A stretch of 64,000 nt of DNA from Marinobacter sp. DY40_1A1 (GTDB lineage: Bacteria; Pseudomonadota; Gammaproteobacteria; Pseudomonadales; Oleiphilaceae). The stretch lies in NCBI RefSeq assembly GCF_016597815.1, contig NZ_VCHA01000001.1, positions 434,001 to 498,000 on the forward strand. Direction: 5' to 3'. Shown here piece after piece: positions 19,214 to 28,791 of this stretch. The notes beneath the pieces were generated by a model, which was given only the letters and a program-made list of their open reading frames with translations, was not told where the DNA came from and ran no database searches. Within the stretch, counting starts at the first letter, position 1. Every line of letters starts with the position of its first letter. The position numbers were made by a program, and so were the translations under genes.

Positions 19214-20113
19214 ATTAAAACCATTTTTGTTCAGGGGCCAGCACCAGGCCTCCGGCTTCTGCTTGTTGTATTGGTATCGGCGGCGTTAATCGTGGCCGAC
19301 CAGCAGTTTGACCGTGTTACTCCTGTTCGCAGTACGCTGGCAACCGGCCTGACGCCGGTTTACTGGCTTGGCAACGCGCCCTATCAATTCAGCGACTGGG
19401 TTGCCGGCCTGTTTACCACCCGGGAAGATGTTAAACAGGAAAACGAAGATCTCAAAGCCCGGCTCCTTATCCTCGAGCGTAGGGCCCTCAAATACGCCGC
19501 ACTGGCATCTGAAAACAATGAACTTCGCCGCTTGATGAACTCCTCCGAACTTCTGGATGACAGGGTAATAGTCAGCGAAGTTGTGGGCGTATCGCCAGAT
19601 CCCTATTCCCATGAAATTATTATCAATAAAGGCCGTAGTGATGACCTGCAAGTGGGGCAGGCCATTCTGGATGCCCATGGCCTGATGGGACAGGTGGTTC
19701 AGACCAGTCAAATTGCCTCTCGTGTGCTTCTCGTTTCGGATAGTAGTCATGCGGTACCCGTTGAGGTTGTGCGCAACGGGCTGCGCGCAATCCTTTTGGG
19801 TACCGGCGATTCAGGCACTCTGGATCTGGTGCACGTGCCAGATACGGCAGATATCCGTGAGGGCGATCTTCTGGTGAGCTCCGGTCTCGGCGGGCGTTTC
19901 CCCAGAGGGTACCCGGTTGCCGAGGTAAGTCTGATCAAAAAGGAGCCTGGGGAGCCTTTTGTTACCATTCGGGCCCGACCCAAGGCACAGCTTAATCAGA
20001 GCCGCCTGGTGTTGGTTGTCTTCCCGCCCAAAAGCGAACGCGAGCCAGAAACAGGTGATGAGGTGCCTTCCGATATCCCGGCAATGGACGCGGTTCAAGG
20101 GGGGCAAGACTGA
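19214..20113 (+). CDS. mreC: rod shape-determining protein MreC, apparent AUU start
   Basis: MreC is a bitopic inner-membrane protein whose periplasmic part links MreB to peptidoglycan synthases. From an ATT codon at 19214 the product has 299 residues. It opens IKTIFVQGPAPGLRL, then a membrane segment (about 15-33), a coiled coil (about 70-110) and the MreC beta domains. Homologues carry the same xxxFxxGPSxxxRL opening, so the next conventional start (TTG, 19271) would remove half the membrane helix. The strong upstream ribosome binding site supports ATT. The stop overlaps the mreD ATG (TGATG). Confidence 0.9.
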   Translation: MKTIFVQGPAPGLRLLLVVLVSAALIVADQQFDRVTPVRSTLATGLTPVYWLGNAPYQFSDWVAGLFTTREDVKQENEDLKARLLILERRALKYAALASENNELRRLMNSSELLDDRVIVSEVVGVSPDPYSHEIIINKGRSDDLQVGQAILDAHGLMGQVVQTSQIASRVLLVSDSSHAVPVEVVRNGLRAILLGTGDSGTLDLVHVPDTADIREGDLLVSSGLGGRFPRGYPVAEVSLIKKEPGEPFVTIRARPKAQLNQSRLVLVVFPPKSEREPETGDEVPSDIPAMDAVQGGQD

Positions 20114-20589
20114 TGTTATCTGTCATCAGTTATCCGGTATTTGTGCTGTCTGTGGTCGCGTCACTGGTATTGAGCATTTCTCTCTTTCCCTCGGGCTGGT
20201 TTGAGTTTCGTCCGGAATGGTTAGGTCTGGTGGTGTTTTACTGGACCTTCCGCGCACCTGCGCAGTTCGGCGTATTGCTCGCGTGGTGTCTGGGCCTGTT
20301 GCTGGACGTTCTGGAGGCAACCCCGCTGGGTGTTAATGCCCTTGGCATGGGATTGATTGCGTTTCTGGTGCTGACCATCCACCAGCGGCTGCGGATGTAC
20401 CCCATGCCACAGCAATGTCTGATGGTTTTTCTTTTGTTGGGTATTAACCAGATGCTGGTGCACTTTCTCAAGCAGATGTTCGGGGGCGAGGATGCAGGCT
20501 TCAGTTATCTTTGGCCAGCGATAACCAGCGCTTTGATATGGCCGGTGTTCTGCATACTGCTGGACAACATTAACCGGAAACTGGGCTAG
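20113..20589 (+). CDS. mreD: rod shape-determining protein MreD
   Basis: MreD is a small polytopic inner-membrane component of the elongasome. The 158-residue sequence is strongly hydrophobic with about five membrane segments and the conserved [16 protein letters not shown] motif in the middle. Translation is coupled to mreC by a one-base overlap, and maf begins two bases after its stop. Confidence 0.94.
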   Translation: MLSVISYPVFVLSVVASLVLSISLFPSGWFEFRPEWLGLVVFYWTFRAPAQFGVLLAWCLGLLLDVLEATPLGVNALGMGLIAFLVLTIHQRLRMYPMPQQCLMVFLLLGINQMLVHFLKQMFGGEDAGFSYLWPAITSALIWPVFCILLDNINRKLG

Positions 20590-20591
20590 CC

Positions 20592-21194
20592 ATGACATCC
20601 ATTATTCTCGCCTCTGCATCGCCACGCCGTTCGGAGTTGCTCACGCAGATAGGCATCCCCTTTTCGGCGCAGCCGGCCAACATCGACGAAACACCGAGAG
20701 CTTCTGAAGCCCCCGGTGATTATGTGGAGCGGCTAGCCCGGGAGAAAGCACTTGCGGTTTCTGCCCATTTTCCCGGGAAGTGGGTTATTGGCTCGGACAC
20801 GTCTGTCGTTCTGGATGGCGCTATTCTGGGCAAACCATCAAATGAAGCCGATGCCCAAGCCATGCTGGGGATGTTGTCTGGTAAAACTCATCAGGTAATG
20901 ACAGGCGTTGCGCTGGCCAAGGATGATGGCTGTGACTCCACGCTGGTTATTACGGAAGTTACCTTTCGGGTGCTCTCGAGGACTGAGATTGCAGCCTATG
21001 CAGCTTCAGGCGAGCCCATGGACAAGGCCGGAGGTTATGGAATTCAGGGCCTGGGTGGTATTTTTGTGAAGGAACTCAAAGGGAGTTACAGTGCGGTTGT
21101 TGGCCTGCCATTGCAGGAAACAGCCGCCTTGCTGGCGGATGCCGGTGGCCCTGTCTGGAAGCACTGGATGAGTAGTCAGGAGAGCCAATCATGA
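20592..21194 (+). CDS. maf: Maf-family nucleoside triphosphate pyrophosphatase
   Basis: This 200-residue Maf protein belongs to the YhdE type, which hydrolyses dTTP/UTP and modified nucleotides to monophosphates. It has the opening [12 protein letters not shown], followed by the [10 protein letters not shown] catalytic region and the [10 protein letters not shown] motif. It has no ribosome binding site of its own and sits two bases after mreD, implying coupling. Its stop overlaps the rng start (ATGA). Confidence 0.94.
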   Translation: MTSIILASASPRRSELLTQIGIPFSAQPANIDETPRASEAPGDYVERLAREKALAVSAHFPGKWVIGSDTSVVLDGAILGKPSNEADAQAMLGMLSGKTHQVMTGVALAKDDGCDSTLVITEVTFRVLSRTEIAAYAASGEPMDKAGGYGIQGLGGIFVKELKGSYSAVVGLPLQETAALLADAGGPVWKHWMSSQESQS

Positions 21195-22672
21195 GCGAAG
21201 AAATCCTGATCAACGTAACACCGGTTGAAACCCGGGTCGCGCTGGTTGAGAACGGAATGCTGCAGGAAGCCTACATTGAGCGTGCCAGCCGCAAAGGCAT
21301 TGTCGGTAACATATACAAAGGCAAGGTTGTGCGCGTGCTCCCCGGCATGGAGGCGGCATTTGTAGATATAGGATTGGAGCGGGCGGCCTTTATCCATGCT
21401 TCCGATGTGGTCTCCAGCCAGGCCAGTGCAGTAGTTCCCGGCGATGGACCTAAACCCGTTCCAGATATCCGCACTTTGCTGCGGGAAGGTCAGTCGCTGG
21501 TTGTTCAGGTCACCAAGGACCCCATCGGCACAAAAGGTGCCCGGCTTACCACTCAACTTTCCATACCCTCGCGTTATCTGGTGTTCATGCCCGACGTCAG
21601 CCATGTGGGTATTTCCCAGCGAATCGAAGATGAAACCGAGCGTAACCGCTTGAAAGCCATTGTTGAGCAGGGCGCCGAAGCGCACCCGGATGTGCAGGGC
21701 GGGTACATCATTCGAACGGCAGCGGAAGCCGCGTCAGAAGAAGAGTTGCTTGCAGATATGAACTATCTGCACCACCTTAGCCAGTCGATACATGAGCGGA
21801 TTGAGAAGGTTCAGGCGCCGGCCGCCGTTTATAAGGACCTGCCCCTGTTTATCCGCACCATCCGTGATCTTATTCGGCCACAGACAGAAAAAGTGCGCAT
21901 CGACAGCCGCGAGAGCCACCAGCGAGTTATGGAGTTTGTTGACGAGTTTGTGACTGAGTTTGCCGATAAGGTGGAGTATTACCCCGGAGAGCGGCCTATT
22001 TTTGATCTTTACTCGGTAGAAGACGAGATTCAAAAAGCACTGAGCCGCAAAGTACAGCTGAAGTCTGGTGGCTATGTGATCATTGACCAGACTGAAGCAA
22101 TGACCACCATAGATATCAACACCGGTGCCTTCGTGGGGCATCGTAATCTTGAAGAGACCATTTTCAAGACCAACCTTGAAGCTGCACGGGCAATCAGCCG
22201 CCAACTGCGCCTGCGCAATCTGGGTGGCATCATCATCATCGATTTTATCGACATGGAAGATGTTGAGCATCAGCGCCAGGTACACCGGATGCTGGAAAAA
22301 ATGCTCGAGCGGGATCATGCCAAAACCAAAATCACTGGCGTGTCTGAGCTGGGCCTGGTGGAAATGACCCGAAAGCGAACCACAGAAAGCCTCGGCCAGG
22401 TTCTGTGCGAACCATGCCCTATATGCGATGGCAGAGGTTTTCTGAAAACCAGCGAGACAGTTTGCTTCGAAATTTTCCGGGAGATCCTGCGGATAAACCG
22501 TGCCTACGATGCAGAAAGCTATCTGGTGATGGCGTCCCAAAGCGTAGTCGATCGCCTTGTTGATGAGGAGTCAGACAACGTAGCGGATCTCGAAACCTTT
22601 ATCGCCAAGACCGTTCGCTTCCAGGTAGAGCCGTTTTACAGCCAGGAACAGTACGATGTTGTTTTGCTCTGA
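21191..22672 (+). CDS. rng: ribonuclease G
   Basis: RNase G is an endoribonuclease of the RNase E/G family that matures the 5' end of 16S rRNA and degrades some mRNAs. The 493-residue length is typical. An S1 domain (residues about 35-125) is followed by the RNase H-like and DNase I-like catalytic domains. The metal-binding DFIDMED block and the zinc-link [11 protein letters not shown] are visible. AGGAGA precedes the ATG, which overlaps the maf stop. Confidence 0.97.
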   Translation: MSEEILINVTPVETRVALVENGMLQEAYIERASRKGIVGNIYKGKVVRVLPGMEAAFVDIGLERAAFIHASDVVSSQASAVVPGDGPKPVPDIRTLLREGQSLVVQVTKDPIGTKGARLTTQLSIPSRYLVFMPDVSHVGISQRIEDETERNRLKAIVEQGAEAHPDVQGGYIIRTAAEAASEEELLADMNYLHHLSQSIHERIEKVQAPAAVYKDLPLFIRTIRDLIRPQTEKVRIDSRESHQRVMEFVDEFVTEFADKVEYYPGERPIFDLYSVEDEIQKALSRKVQLKSGGYVIIDQTEAMTTIDINTGAFVGHRNLEETIFKTNLEAARAISRQLRLRNLGGIIIIDFIDMEDVEHQRQVHRMLEKMLERDHAKTKITGVSELGLVEMTRKRTTESLGQVLCEPCPICDGRGFLKTSETVCFEIFREILRINRAYDAESYLVMASQSVVDRLVDEESDNVADLETFIAKTVRFQVEPFYSQEQYDVVLL

Positions 22673-22709
22673 CTCCGGGGCGATACACCGGCGCCGAGGA
22701 TAGCAGGCG

Positions 22710-25700
22710 ATGAATTCCCTGAAGACGTCCTCCGAGAGTCAGCCTGGCCGCTTGATGGCGCTGCTTGCCAATGCGGTATGGTGGCTGATACTGGTTGTGC
22801 TGGTGCTGCTGGCTCTCTATGCCGGCATAGGTAGGCAACTTACCCAAAACGTGGATTCTTTCCGGGACGAGCTTTCTCAAGAGCTTTCTGCCCGTCTGGG
22901 CCACGACGTGAGTATTGGTAGTCTGTCTTCGCGCTGGTTCTGGCTCGATCCCTCCTTTACCGCACAAGACATAGAAGTCACCAATCCGGACTCCGGTGAC
23001 CGGGTTGTAAGCCTGCAGCATTTGACCATTCGCTTTGATGCGGTTGCATCGTTGATGCGTTTCAGAATTGTATTCGAGGATTTTGAAGCTGACGGGCTTG
23101 AGTTAACACTGAACCAGCAGGGCAGTGGTGAAGTGGGTGTGCGGGGGGCTGATATTCCGGAGCCCCTGAACAATCGTTTCCGGGACTGGCTCAGAATTTC
23201 CGGGAAATGGTTGTCGGACCCTTACATAAAAGTTACCCGTGTGAACCTGGGTATTCGCGACAACCAGGGCCAACTCCGCTTTCTCGATATTCCCCAGCTT
23301 GATCTGATGTATCAGCAAGGTTTGTTCCGGGCATCTGGCAGAGCTATGCGGTCCGCGACTACTCAACAGCTGGCCAGTTTTACCCTTGTAGGAAAACAGT
23401 TCTTCCGTGGTGATTTCAGTGGTCAGCTCTATCTCAGCGTAGATTCCGGGCGCTTGTTTGATGGACTGATAGATGAATACCAGTGGCGAGATATTCGTGT
23501 GGAAGGCTTTGATCTGGGTGGTGAGGCATGGCTAACCTTCCGCAAAGGAGTTTTGCAACAGGTCAGCGGCACCGTAAGAACACCCTACTTGCAACTGGGC
23601 GTTGCCGGGGAGTCGCTGGCACCACTGGAAGACATTCGTGCCCGTTTTGGCTGGCGCCGGCACCATGCTGTGATGGTGAACCCGGAGGAGAGCGGTGATC
23701 GGCCAGAGACTATTGGCGAGTGGCATCTGAAACAGCTCGCCTGGACCTGGAACGGGGACCAGGTACCGCCCTTCAGCTTGAGGCTGGTTCCAGAGCCACA
23801 GGGTATTACCATCACCGCCGATGCCATGCCTTTGCGCCCGCTTCGACGCCTGACAGGCACTCTGCCTTTATTGCCGCCAGTGGCCAGTGACGCTTTGGAG
23901 AACTATCGTCCTTCAGGGTTTCTGGATGGTGTGACAATCCGTGTTCCGGGGAGTGACGACAATAGCTTTGAATTCTCCGGGCGGCTCCGGGATGTTGGCG
24001 CGGCTGCCTATGGTGGTGCGCCAGCCGTGCGCGGAGTGAACGGTTTTATATATGTTGACCAGAGTACTGGCTACGTTCGGGCTCGCGCGGGCGCCCGCCC
24101 GGTGACTCTTTCTTTCCCGGAACTGTTCAGCAGTGAGTGGTCCCTGCCAGAATTCTTCGCGACAGTAGCCTGGCGTATGGATGGGCCAGTCACCCGTGTT
24201 TATGCAGACGATATTCGCATGAGTTATGGCAGTGGCACCCAGTTGAACGGCGCTTTCGATTTGAAACTGGATCAGGAGGGTGAGGACAATCTCGGTCTCC
24301 GTGTTGGTGTCGAGAATGGCGAAGCCTCCATGCTGGCCGCTTTTGTTCCTGAGAAGATCGTGGATGCTGGGCTCTATGAGTGGTTGACTACGTCAATAAC
24401 AAAGGCAGACATAACGTCTGGTGTCTACTATGGCCATGGCCAAATCGGTAAAGATGCGCCCTCGGGCTCGTTTGTTTCCTCCATGTGGTATGAATTTGAT
24501 AACGCCAGTGTTCGCTATGATAGCCAGTGGCCAGAGGTGACCGGCGCGCGCGGGCGTGTTGATATACAAAACGGGGATACGCTGGTTCATCTGGAGGCGG
24601 GAACCACTGGCGGCTTGGCGATAGATCCGAGCACTGTCGCCGTGATTCCGGAGGAGGAAGGCGCGCTTGTGCAGGTGAATGTTTCTGCGCCTGTGGCGGC
24701 AGATTCCATCAGCTATTGGCTGGCCAACAGTCCTTTTGGCGCCATGGTTGGGTCTGAGGCTGCAAAGCTGCAGTACGGCGGCGATTACAAACTCGATCTG
24801 TCGATAGATTTGCCTCTCAAGGACGATGCATCACCCTTGGTTGAAGCTAATGTCCGCACCGGTAATGGCTCGATAGCCTATCCTGGCACGGACCTGCTTT
24901 GGGACAGGATTACAGGAGCGTTGACGTACCATTCAACAAAGGGTTTTTCCGGAGCGCCCTTGAGTGCCCACTTTCTGGACGAGCCAGTCAAGGTGGCGTT
25001 TAGTCAGCCCGACACGCCGCAGGCACTGCGGATTGAGCAAACTGGAACGTTATCTGTAGCCAAAGCGTTTAGTCAGGCGGGGCTTGTAGATTCCCGGAAA
25101 GTGAGTAGTAGCGGCTCTGGTGGCAGCCAGTATGGCCTTAAAGGCGAGTTTGACTACTCTGCCCGGCTGGATGTTATAGCGGCAAGCCCCCCAAGAATAA
25201 CGCTTCGTTCCAGTCTTGAAGGGCTTTCTGTCGACTGGCCAGACCCCTTTTCAAAAAAGGCAGGTGAGGCCGCGCCGCTCCTGGCGGAGATAGATACCGG
25301 AAACGAGCAAGGTTTGGGTATTTCAGGAACCTGGGAGAATCGCGCTACCTTCGATCTTTTATTGAAGAACTCCGGTGTTGAGCTGACCTTTGGTGAACTC
25401 TATCTTGGGGAACAGATCCTCAGAAACATAGAGCTGGAGGCTTTTGATCTTGGCGACCGCTGGGTTTTGAGTACGCAGTCAGAGCGGGCGGTTGGCCGGA
25501 TTGATATCCCGAATGATAATAGTCTTGTAACTGCTGATTTTGCAGTGGTGCAGCTGGTTCGGGACGAGACTGCAGCCAGGGATGCGCCAGAACTCTTGAC
25601 CATAGAGCAGCAACTTGAAGCCTTCCGCGCAATGGATATGGAGAGCTGGCCAGATGTAGATGTTGCCATATCCAATTTGCGCCTTAACGATGACAGCTTG

Positions 25701-26474
25701 GGGCGTTGGTCTTTTCAGCTTCGGCCTGAGCGTCAGAAGCTCAACATCCATGGCATTGAAGGCCACCTGAAGTCCATTACACTGCAGGGCGATATGACCT
25801 GGAGTGTTGTAAATAATCGGGAAACCAGTCAGTTTTCGGGTTCTGTCACGGGGGGAGCGCTGGCGGACCTGGATGGGCTTTTCGATACCGAAATACCTTT
25901 ATCGAACAAGCAAGCCAACATTGAGCTCGATCTGGAATGGCCAGGGCGCCCTGATGAATTTGACCTGGCAAGTCTCAGCGGAAACGTCAGCTTTCGCCTT
26001 GATGATGGCGTAATTCTGGAGAGCAACAATAGTGCGCAGGTGTTCAGGATATTCAACCTGCTCAACTCCGACACGCTGTGGCGCAGGCTTAAACTGGATT
26101 TTTCGGATTTATACAAGCGTGGTGTCGCCTTCGATGCAATCTCAGGCAAAGCGCTTCTGGAAGATGGCTTGCTGACGATGGATCCGGAATTGCAGGTGGT
26201 TGGCCCTTCAGGAGCATTCAAACTCAGCGGAAGCACTAATCTGGCGGACGAGGTGTTCGATATGCGTCTGGTTGTGGTTCTGCCGCTCACCCAGAACCTG
26301 CCTCTGGCTGCATTACTGATGGGTGCCGGTGCACCCATTGGTGGAGCACTATTCGTTTTGGATAAGGTGCTGGGAGACCCGCTCAGCAGGCTCACCAGCG
26401 CCACCTACAATGTGACCGGCCCCTGGGATGAGCCTAAAGTCGATTTGCGCAGTGTGTTTGACACAGGCAAGTAG
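22710..26474 (+). CDS. yhdP: AsmA-like protein YhdP
   Basis: This 1254-residue protein has one N-terminal membrane anchor (about 18-41) and a very long periplasmic body. YhdP, TamB and YdbH are bridge-like proteins thought to carry phospholipids from inner to outer membrane. The C-terminal AsmA-like segment (LDKVLGDPLSRLTSATYNVTGPWDEP) is characteristic. It ends the mre-maf-rng series, as in other gammaproteobacteria. In E. coli and Pseudomonas tldD normally follows; here the convergent darP comes instead, 18 bases after the stop. Confidence 0.95.
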   Translation: MNSLKTSSESQPGRLMALLANAVWWLILVVLVLLALYAGIGRQLTQNVDSFRDELSQELSARLGHDVSIGSLSSRWFWLDPSFTAQDIEVTNPDSGDRVVSLQHLTIRFDAVASLMRFRIVFEDFEADGLELTLNQQGSGEVGVRGADIPEPLNNRFRDWLRISGKWLSDPYIKVTRVNLGIRDNQGQLRFLDIPQLDLMYQQGLFRASGRAMRSATTQQLASFTLVGKQFFRGDFSGQLYLSVDSGRLFDGLIDEYQWRDIRVEGFDLGGEAWLTFRKGVLQQVSGTVRTPYLQLGVAGESLAPLEDIRARFGWRRHHAVMVNPEESGDRPETIGEWHLKQLAWTWNGDQVPPFSLRLVPEPQGITITADAMPLRPLRRLTGTLPLLPPVASDALENYRPSGFLDGVTIRVPGSDDNSFEFSGRLRDVGAAAYGGAPAVRGVNGFIYVDQSTGYVRARAGARPVTLSFPELFSSEWSLPEFFATVAWRMDGPVTRVYADDIRMSYGSGTQLNGAFDLKLDQEGEDNLGLRVGVENGEASMLAAFVPEKIVDAGLYEWLTTSITKADITSGVYYGHGQIGKDAPSGSFVSSMWYEFDNASVRYDSQWPEVTGARGRVDIQNGDTLVHLEAGTTGGLAIDPSTVAVIPEEEGALVQVNVSAPVAADSISYWLANSPFGAMVGSEAAKLQYGGDYKLDLSIDLPLKDDASPLVEANVRTGNGSIAYPGTDLLWDRITGALTYHSTKGFSGAPLSAHFLDEPVKVAFSQPDTPQALRIEQTGTLSVAKAFSQAGLVDSRKVSSSGSGGSQYGLKGEFDYSARLDVIAASPPRITLRSSLEGLSVDWPDPFSKKAGEAAPLLAEIDTGNEQGLGISGTWENRATFDLLLKNSGVELTFGELYLGEQILRNIELEAFDLGDRWVLSTQSERAVGRIDIPNDNSLVTADFAVVQLVRDETAARDAPELLTIEQQLEAFRAMDMESWPDVDVAISNLRLNDDSLGRWSFQLRPERQKLNIHGIEGHLKSITLQGDMTWSVVNNRETSQFSGSVTGGALADLDGLFDTEIPLSNKQANIELDLEWPGRPDEFDLASLSGNVSFRLDDGVILESNNSAQVFRIFNLLNSDTLWRRLKLDFSDLYKRGVAFDAISGKALLEDGLLTMDPELQVVGPSGAFKLSGSTNLADEVFDMRLVVVLPLTQNLPLAALLMGAGAPIGGALFVLDKVLGDPLSRLTSATYNVTGPWDEPKVDLRSVFDTGK

Positions 26475-26492
26475 CCTGGGCCGATGCCACCA

Positions 26493-27017
26493 TCAGGCTT
26501 CAGCTTCGTCAACGCACTCCCGCAAGTAGCGGAACAGCTTGCGGGCTTGCCCGGTGTTTTTCTGCTTTTCCAGGTCTTTGCGGGCATTGCGAACAAGATT
26601 GCGCAAATGCTGTATGTCGGCACCAGGACAGTAGTTGAAGAATTCTCCGGCAACCGAGTCGCCCTCGGCAATCATCCGGTCGCGCCAGCGCTCAGCCAGG
26701 TGGTGGCGACGAGTATGCTCTTCACTTCCCGAATCGAACGCATCAATAGCTCGCTCAACTGCTTCCGGGTCATCTTCCTGCCGGATAATCTTGCCAATAT
26801 ACTGCAGGTGGCGGCGCTTGGCTTCGTTTTGCTTGATTCTGCGAGACTCTTCAATGGCACGTCTCAGAGTGTCGCTAATGGTTAGCGTATCAAGCTGTTC
26901 GTTGCTCAGGTCCAGCATGCGCTTGCCAATGCCCTGAAGCGCATGCATTTCCCGCTTGAGTTGGGACTTGCTTGGGCCCGAGTATTGCGGAGCCTCGTCT
27001 TCGTGGTCGTCGATCAT
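26493..27017 (-). CDS. darP: ribosome-associated protein DarP (YjgA)
   Basis: This 174-residue, charged, mostly helical protein belongs to the YjgA/DarP (DUF615) family, which binds late 50S assembly intermediates near the peptidyl transferase centre. The PSKSQLKREMHALQ opening is typical. The start MIDDHEDEAPQYSG is chosen because an upstream extension runs into mgtE without homology. It begins 22 bases after the mgtE stop and is probably co-transcribed. In relatives it is usually next to tldD or pmbA, neither of which is here. Confidence 0.92.
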   Translation of the reverse strand: MIDDHEDEAPQYSGPSKSQLKREMHALQGIGKRMLDLSNEQLDTLTISDTLRRAIEESRRIKQNEAKRRHLQYIGKIIRQEDDPEAVERAIDAFDSGSEEHTRRHHLAERWRDRMIAEGDSVAGEFFNYCPGADIQHLRNLVRNARKDLEKQKNTGQARKLFRYLRECVDEAEA

Positions 27018-27039
27018 GTTTTCATCCAGGTTTTTCGGT

Positions 27040-28401
27040 TCACGCGTAAAAAATAGTCGCCAGGCCAAGAAATGACATGAAACCGACCACATCTGTGACG
27101 GTTGTCAGTATAACGCTGCCTGCCAGTGCCGGGTCGATGTCACGGGATTTCAGGAACAGCGGTAATACGGTACCCACCAGCGCGGCGGCAACCAGGTTAA
27201 TAATCAGAGCAGCAGCAATAATGGCGCCTATTAACAAATCCTGAAACCAGGCGGTTGCTGCGGCGGCTACCACGCCGGCCCAAAGTATGCCGTTGAGAAT
27301 ACCGGAAAGAAACTCCCGGTTCAGCAACCAGCCCACATTGGTCCCGCTGATCTGCCCGACTGCCATGCCCCGGATAACCAGGGTGAGGGTCTGGCTACCA
27401 GCGATTCCGCCCATGCTGGCTACTATGGGCATGAGCACAGCCAGGGCAACCACCTTTTCGATGGTGTCTTCGAACAGGCCAATAACGCCAGAAGCGATGA
27501 AAGCGGTGATCAGGTTTACACCCAGCCAGATTGCCCTGCGCCGTGTGGTTTTCCAGACCGGAGCAAATGTGTCTTCATCATCATCCAGACCGGCCATACT
27601 CATCAGTGAATGATCTGCATCCTCACGGATAACATCTACCACGTCATCGATGGTGATCCGGCCCAGTAGATGGCCTTCCTGGTTTACAACCGGCGCAGAA
27701 ATAAGGTCGTAACGTTCAAACAGGGTGGCCACCTTGGTATCTGAGAGCGCGACGGGAATCGGCTCTATATCTGTATCCATAACCTCCCGAACAGTTGCCG
27801 CCTGGTTTGAAACAAGCATCTTGGTTATTGGCAGCATCCCGATAAATTCATCGCGCCGGCTCACTACAATCAGGCTGTCGGTCATCGGGGGCAGCGCCCG
27901 GTGCCGACGCAGATAACGCAATACCACATCAATGCTGATATCAGGACGCACGGTAATGGTGTCCGTGTTCATCAGGCCGCCGGCGGTGTCTTCCGGGTAG
28001 GACAGGACTTCCTCAACCCGTTGGCGATCCTGCTCGTCCATGGTGTCCAGAACTTCCTGGATCACCTTGTCTGGCAGTTGTTGCAGAAGGTCGGCGAGAT
28101 CGTCGGACTCGAAGTCCTCAATAATATCGGCCAGTTCCTGGGCGTTCAGTCGGCTCAGATACTCTGCGCGTATGTCCTCGTTAAGGTACTGGAGAACATC
28201 GCCTTCGAGCTGTTTGTCTACCAGGTTCCAGAGCAAGGCACGCTGGCGTGGTGGTGATGATTCAAGCAAGTGCGCGATATCACTGGGGCTAAGGCCACCA
28301 TTGAGAATACGGGCAACCTGTTTCAGCGCACCACTGTCCAGCGCTTCGCTCAGTGAGCGGAGGCGTTGGCGGGCTTGGCTTTTTTCCAGAATATCGGACA
28401 T
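27040..28401 (-). CDS. mgtE: magnesium transporter MgtE
   Basis: MgtE is a homodimeric Mg2+ channel of the inner membrane gated by intracellular Mg2+. The 453-residue protein has the N-terminal superhelical MgtE_N domain (about 30-130), a pair of CBS domains (about 135-260), and five membrane helices at the C-terminus. The pore-forming signature MPIVASMGGIAGSQTLTLVIRG is present. It lies 114 bases after npr at the tail of the rpoN gene series. Confidence 0.96.
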   Translation of the reverse strand: MSDILEKSQARQRLRSLSEALDSGALKQVARILNGGLSPSDIAHLLESSPPRQRALLWNLVDKQLEGDVLQYLNEDIRAEYLSRLNAQELADIIEDFESDDLADLLQQLPDKVIQEVLDTMDEQDRQRVEEVLSYPEDTAGGLMNTDTITVRPDISIDVVLRYLRRHRALPPMTDSLIVVSRRDEFIGMLPITKMLVSNQAATVREVMDTDIEPIPVALSDTKVATLFERYDLISAPVVNQEGHLLGRITIDDVVDVIREDADHSLMSMAGLDDDEDTFAPVWKTTRRRAIWLGVNLITAFIASGVIGLFEDTIEKVVALAVLMPIVASMGGIAGSQTLTLVIRGMAVGQISGTNVGWLLNREFLSGILNGILWAGVVAAAATAWFQDLLIGAIIAAALIINLVAAALVGTVLPLFLKSRDIDPALAGSVILTTVTDVVGFMSFLGLATIFYA

Positions 28402-28515
28402 GAATCACCTGCAGTCAGAAAACGCCTGCATTATAACGGAGTTAGCCGCAGCACGTGAGAAAGAGTTACAGGGATACGCCAGGAAAAATGGGCAGTTGAG
28501 GCAATTAAGAGTGGC

Positions 28516-28785
28516 TTACTCGCCTTCGCCAAAATAGTCATTGATCAATTCTGAGAGGGCTTCTATAGCTTTTTCTTCATCCGGGCCGTCGGCCACCAGT
28601 TCAACCTCTGTGCCTTTGCTGGCAGCGAGCATCATTACATGCATGATGTTTTTGGCATCCACTTCGCGCCCTTTGCCGCAGATTCTCACGGAGCTGTCGA
28701 ACTGCGAAGCCGTGGCCACCAGCTTGGCAGTGGCGCGGGCATGAAGTCCAAGCTTGTTGATGATGACAATGGGGTGGCGTATCAC
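28516..28785 (-). CDS. npr: nitrogen PTS phosphocarrier protein NPr
   Basis: NPr is the HPr-like carrier (89 residues) of the nitrogen phosphotransferase system, passing phosphate from EI-Ntr to EIIA-Ntr. The phosphorylated histidine is H15 in KLGLHARA. The start is GTG, six bases after the rapZ stop. Its location in rpoN-hpf-ptsN-rapZ-npr distinguishes it from the sugar-PTS HPr. Confidence 0.95.
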   Translation of the reverse strand: MIRHPIVIINKLGLHARATAKLVATASQFDSSVRICGKGREVDAKNIMHVMMLAASKGTEVELVADGPDEEKAIEALSELINDYFGEGE

Positions 28786-28791
28786 AGCAGG

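Noticed and set aside
19271..19273. TTG at 19271 as the mreC start
   Set aside because: It would cut the conserved N-terminus and half the membrane helix and has no ribosome binding site, unlike the ATT at 19214.
21734..22540. 268-residue minus-strand frame opposite rng
   Set aside because: It is antisense to RNase G catalytic domains with no promoter, ribosome binding site or recognisable motif.
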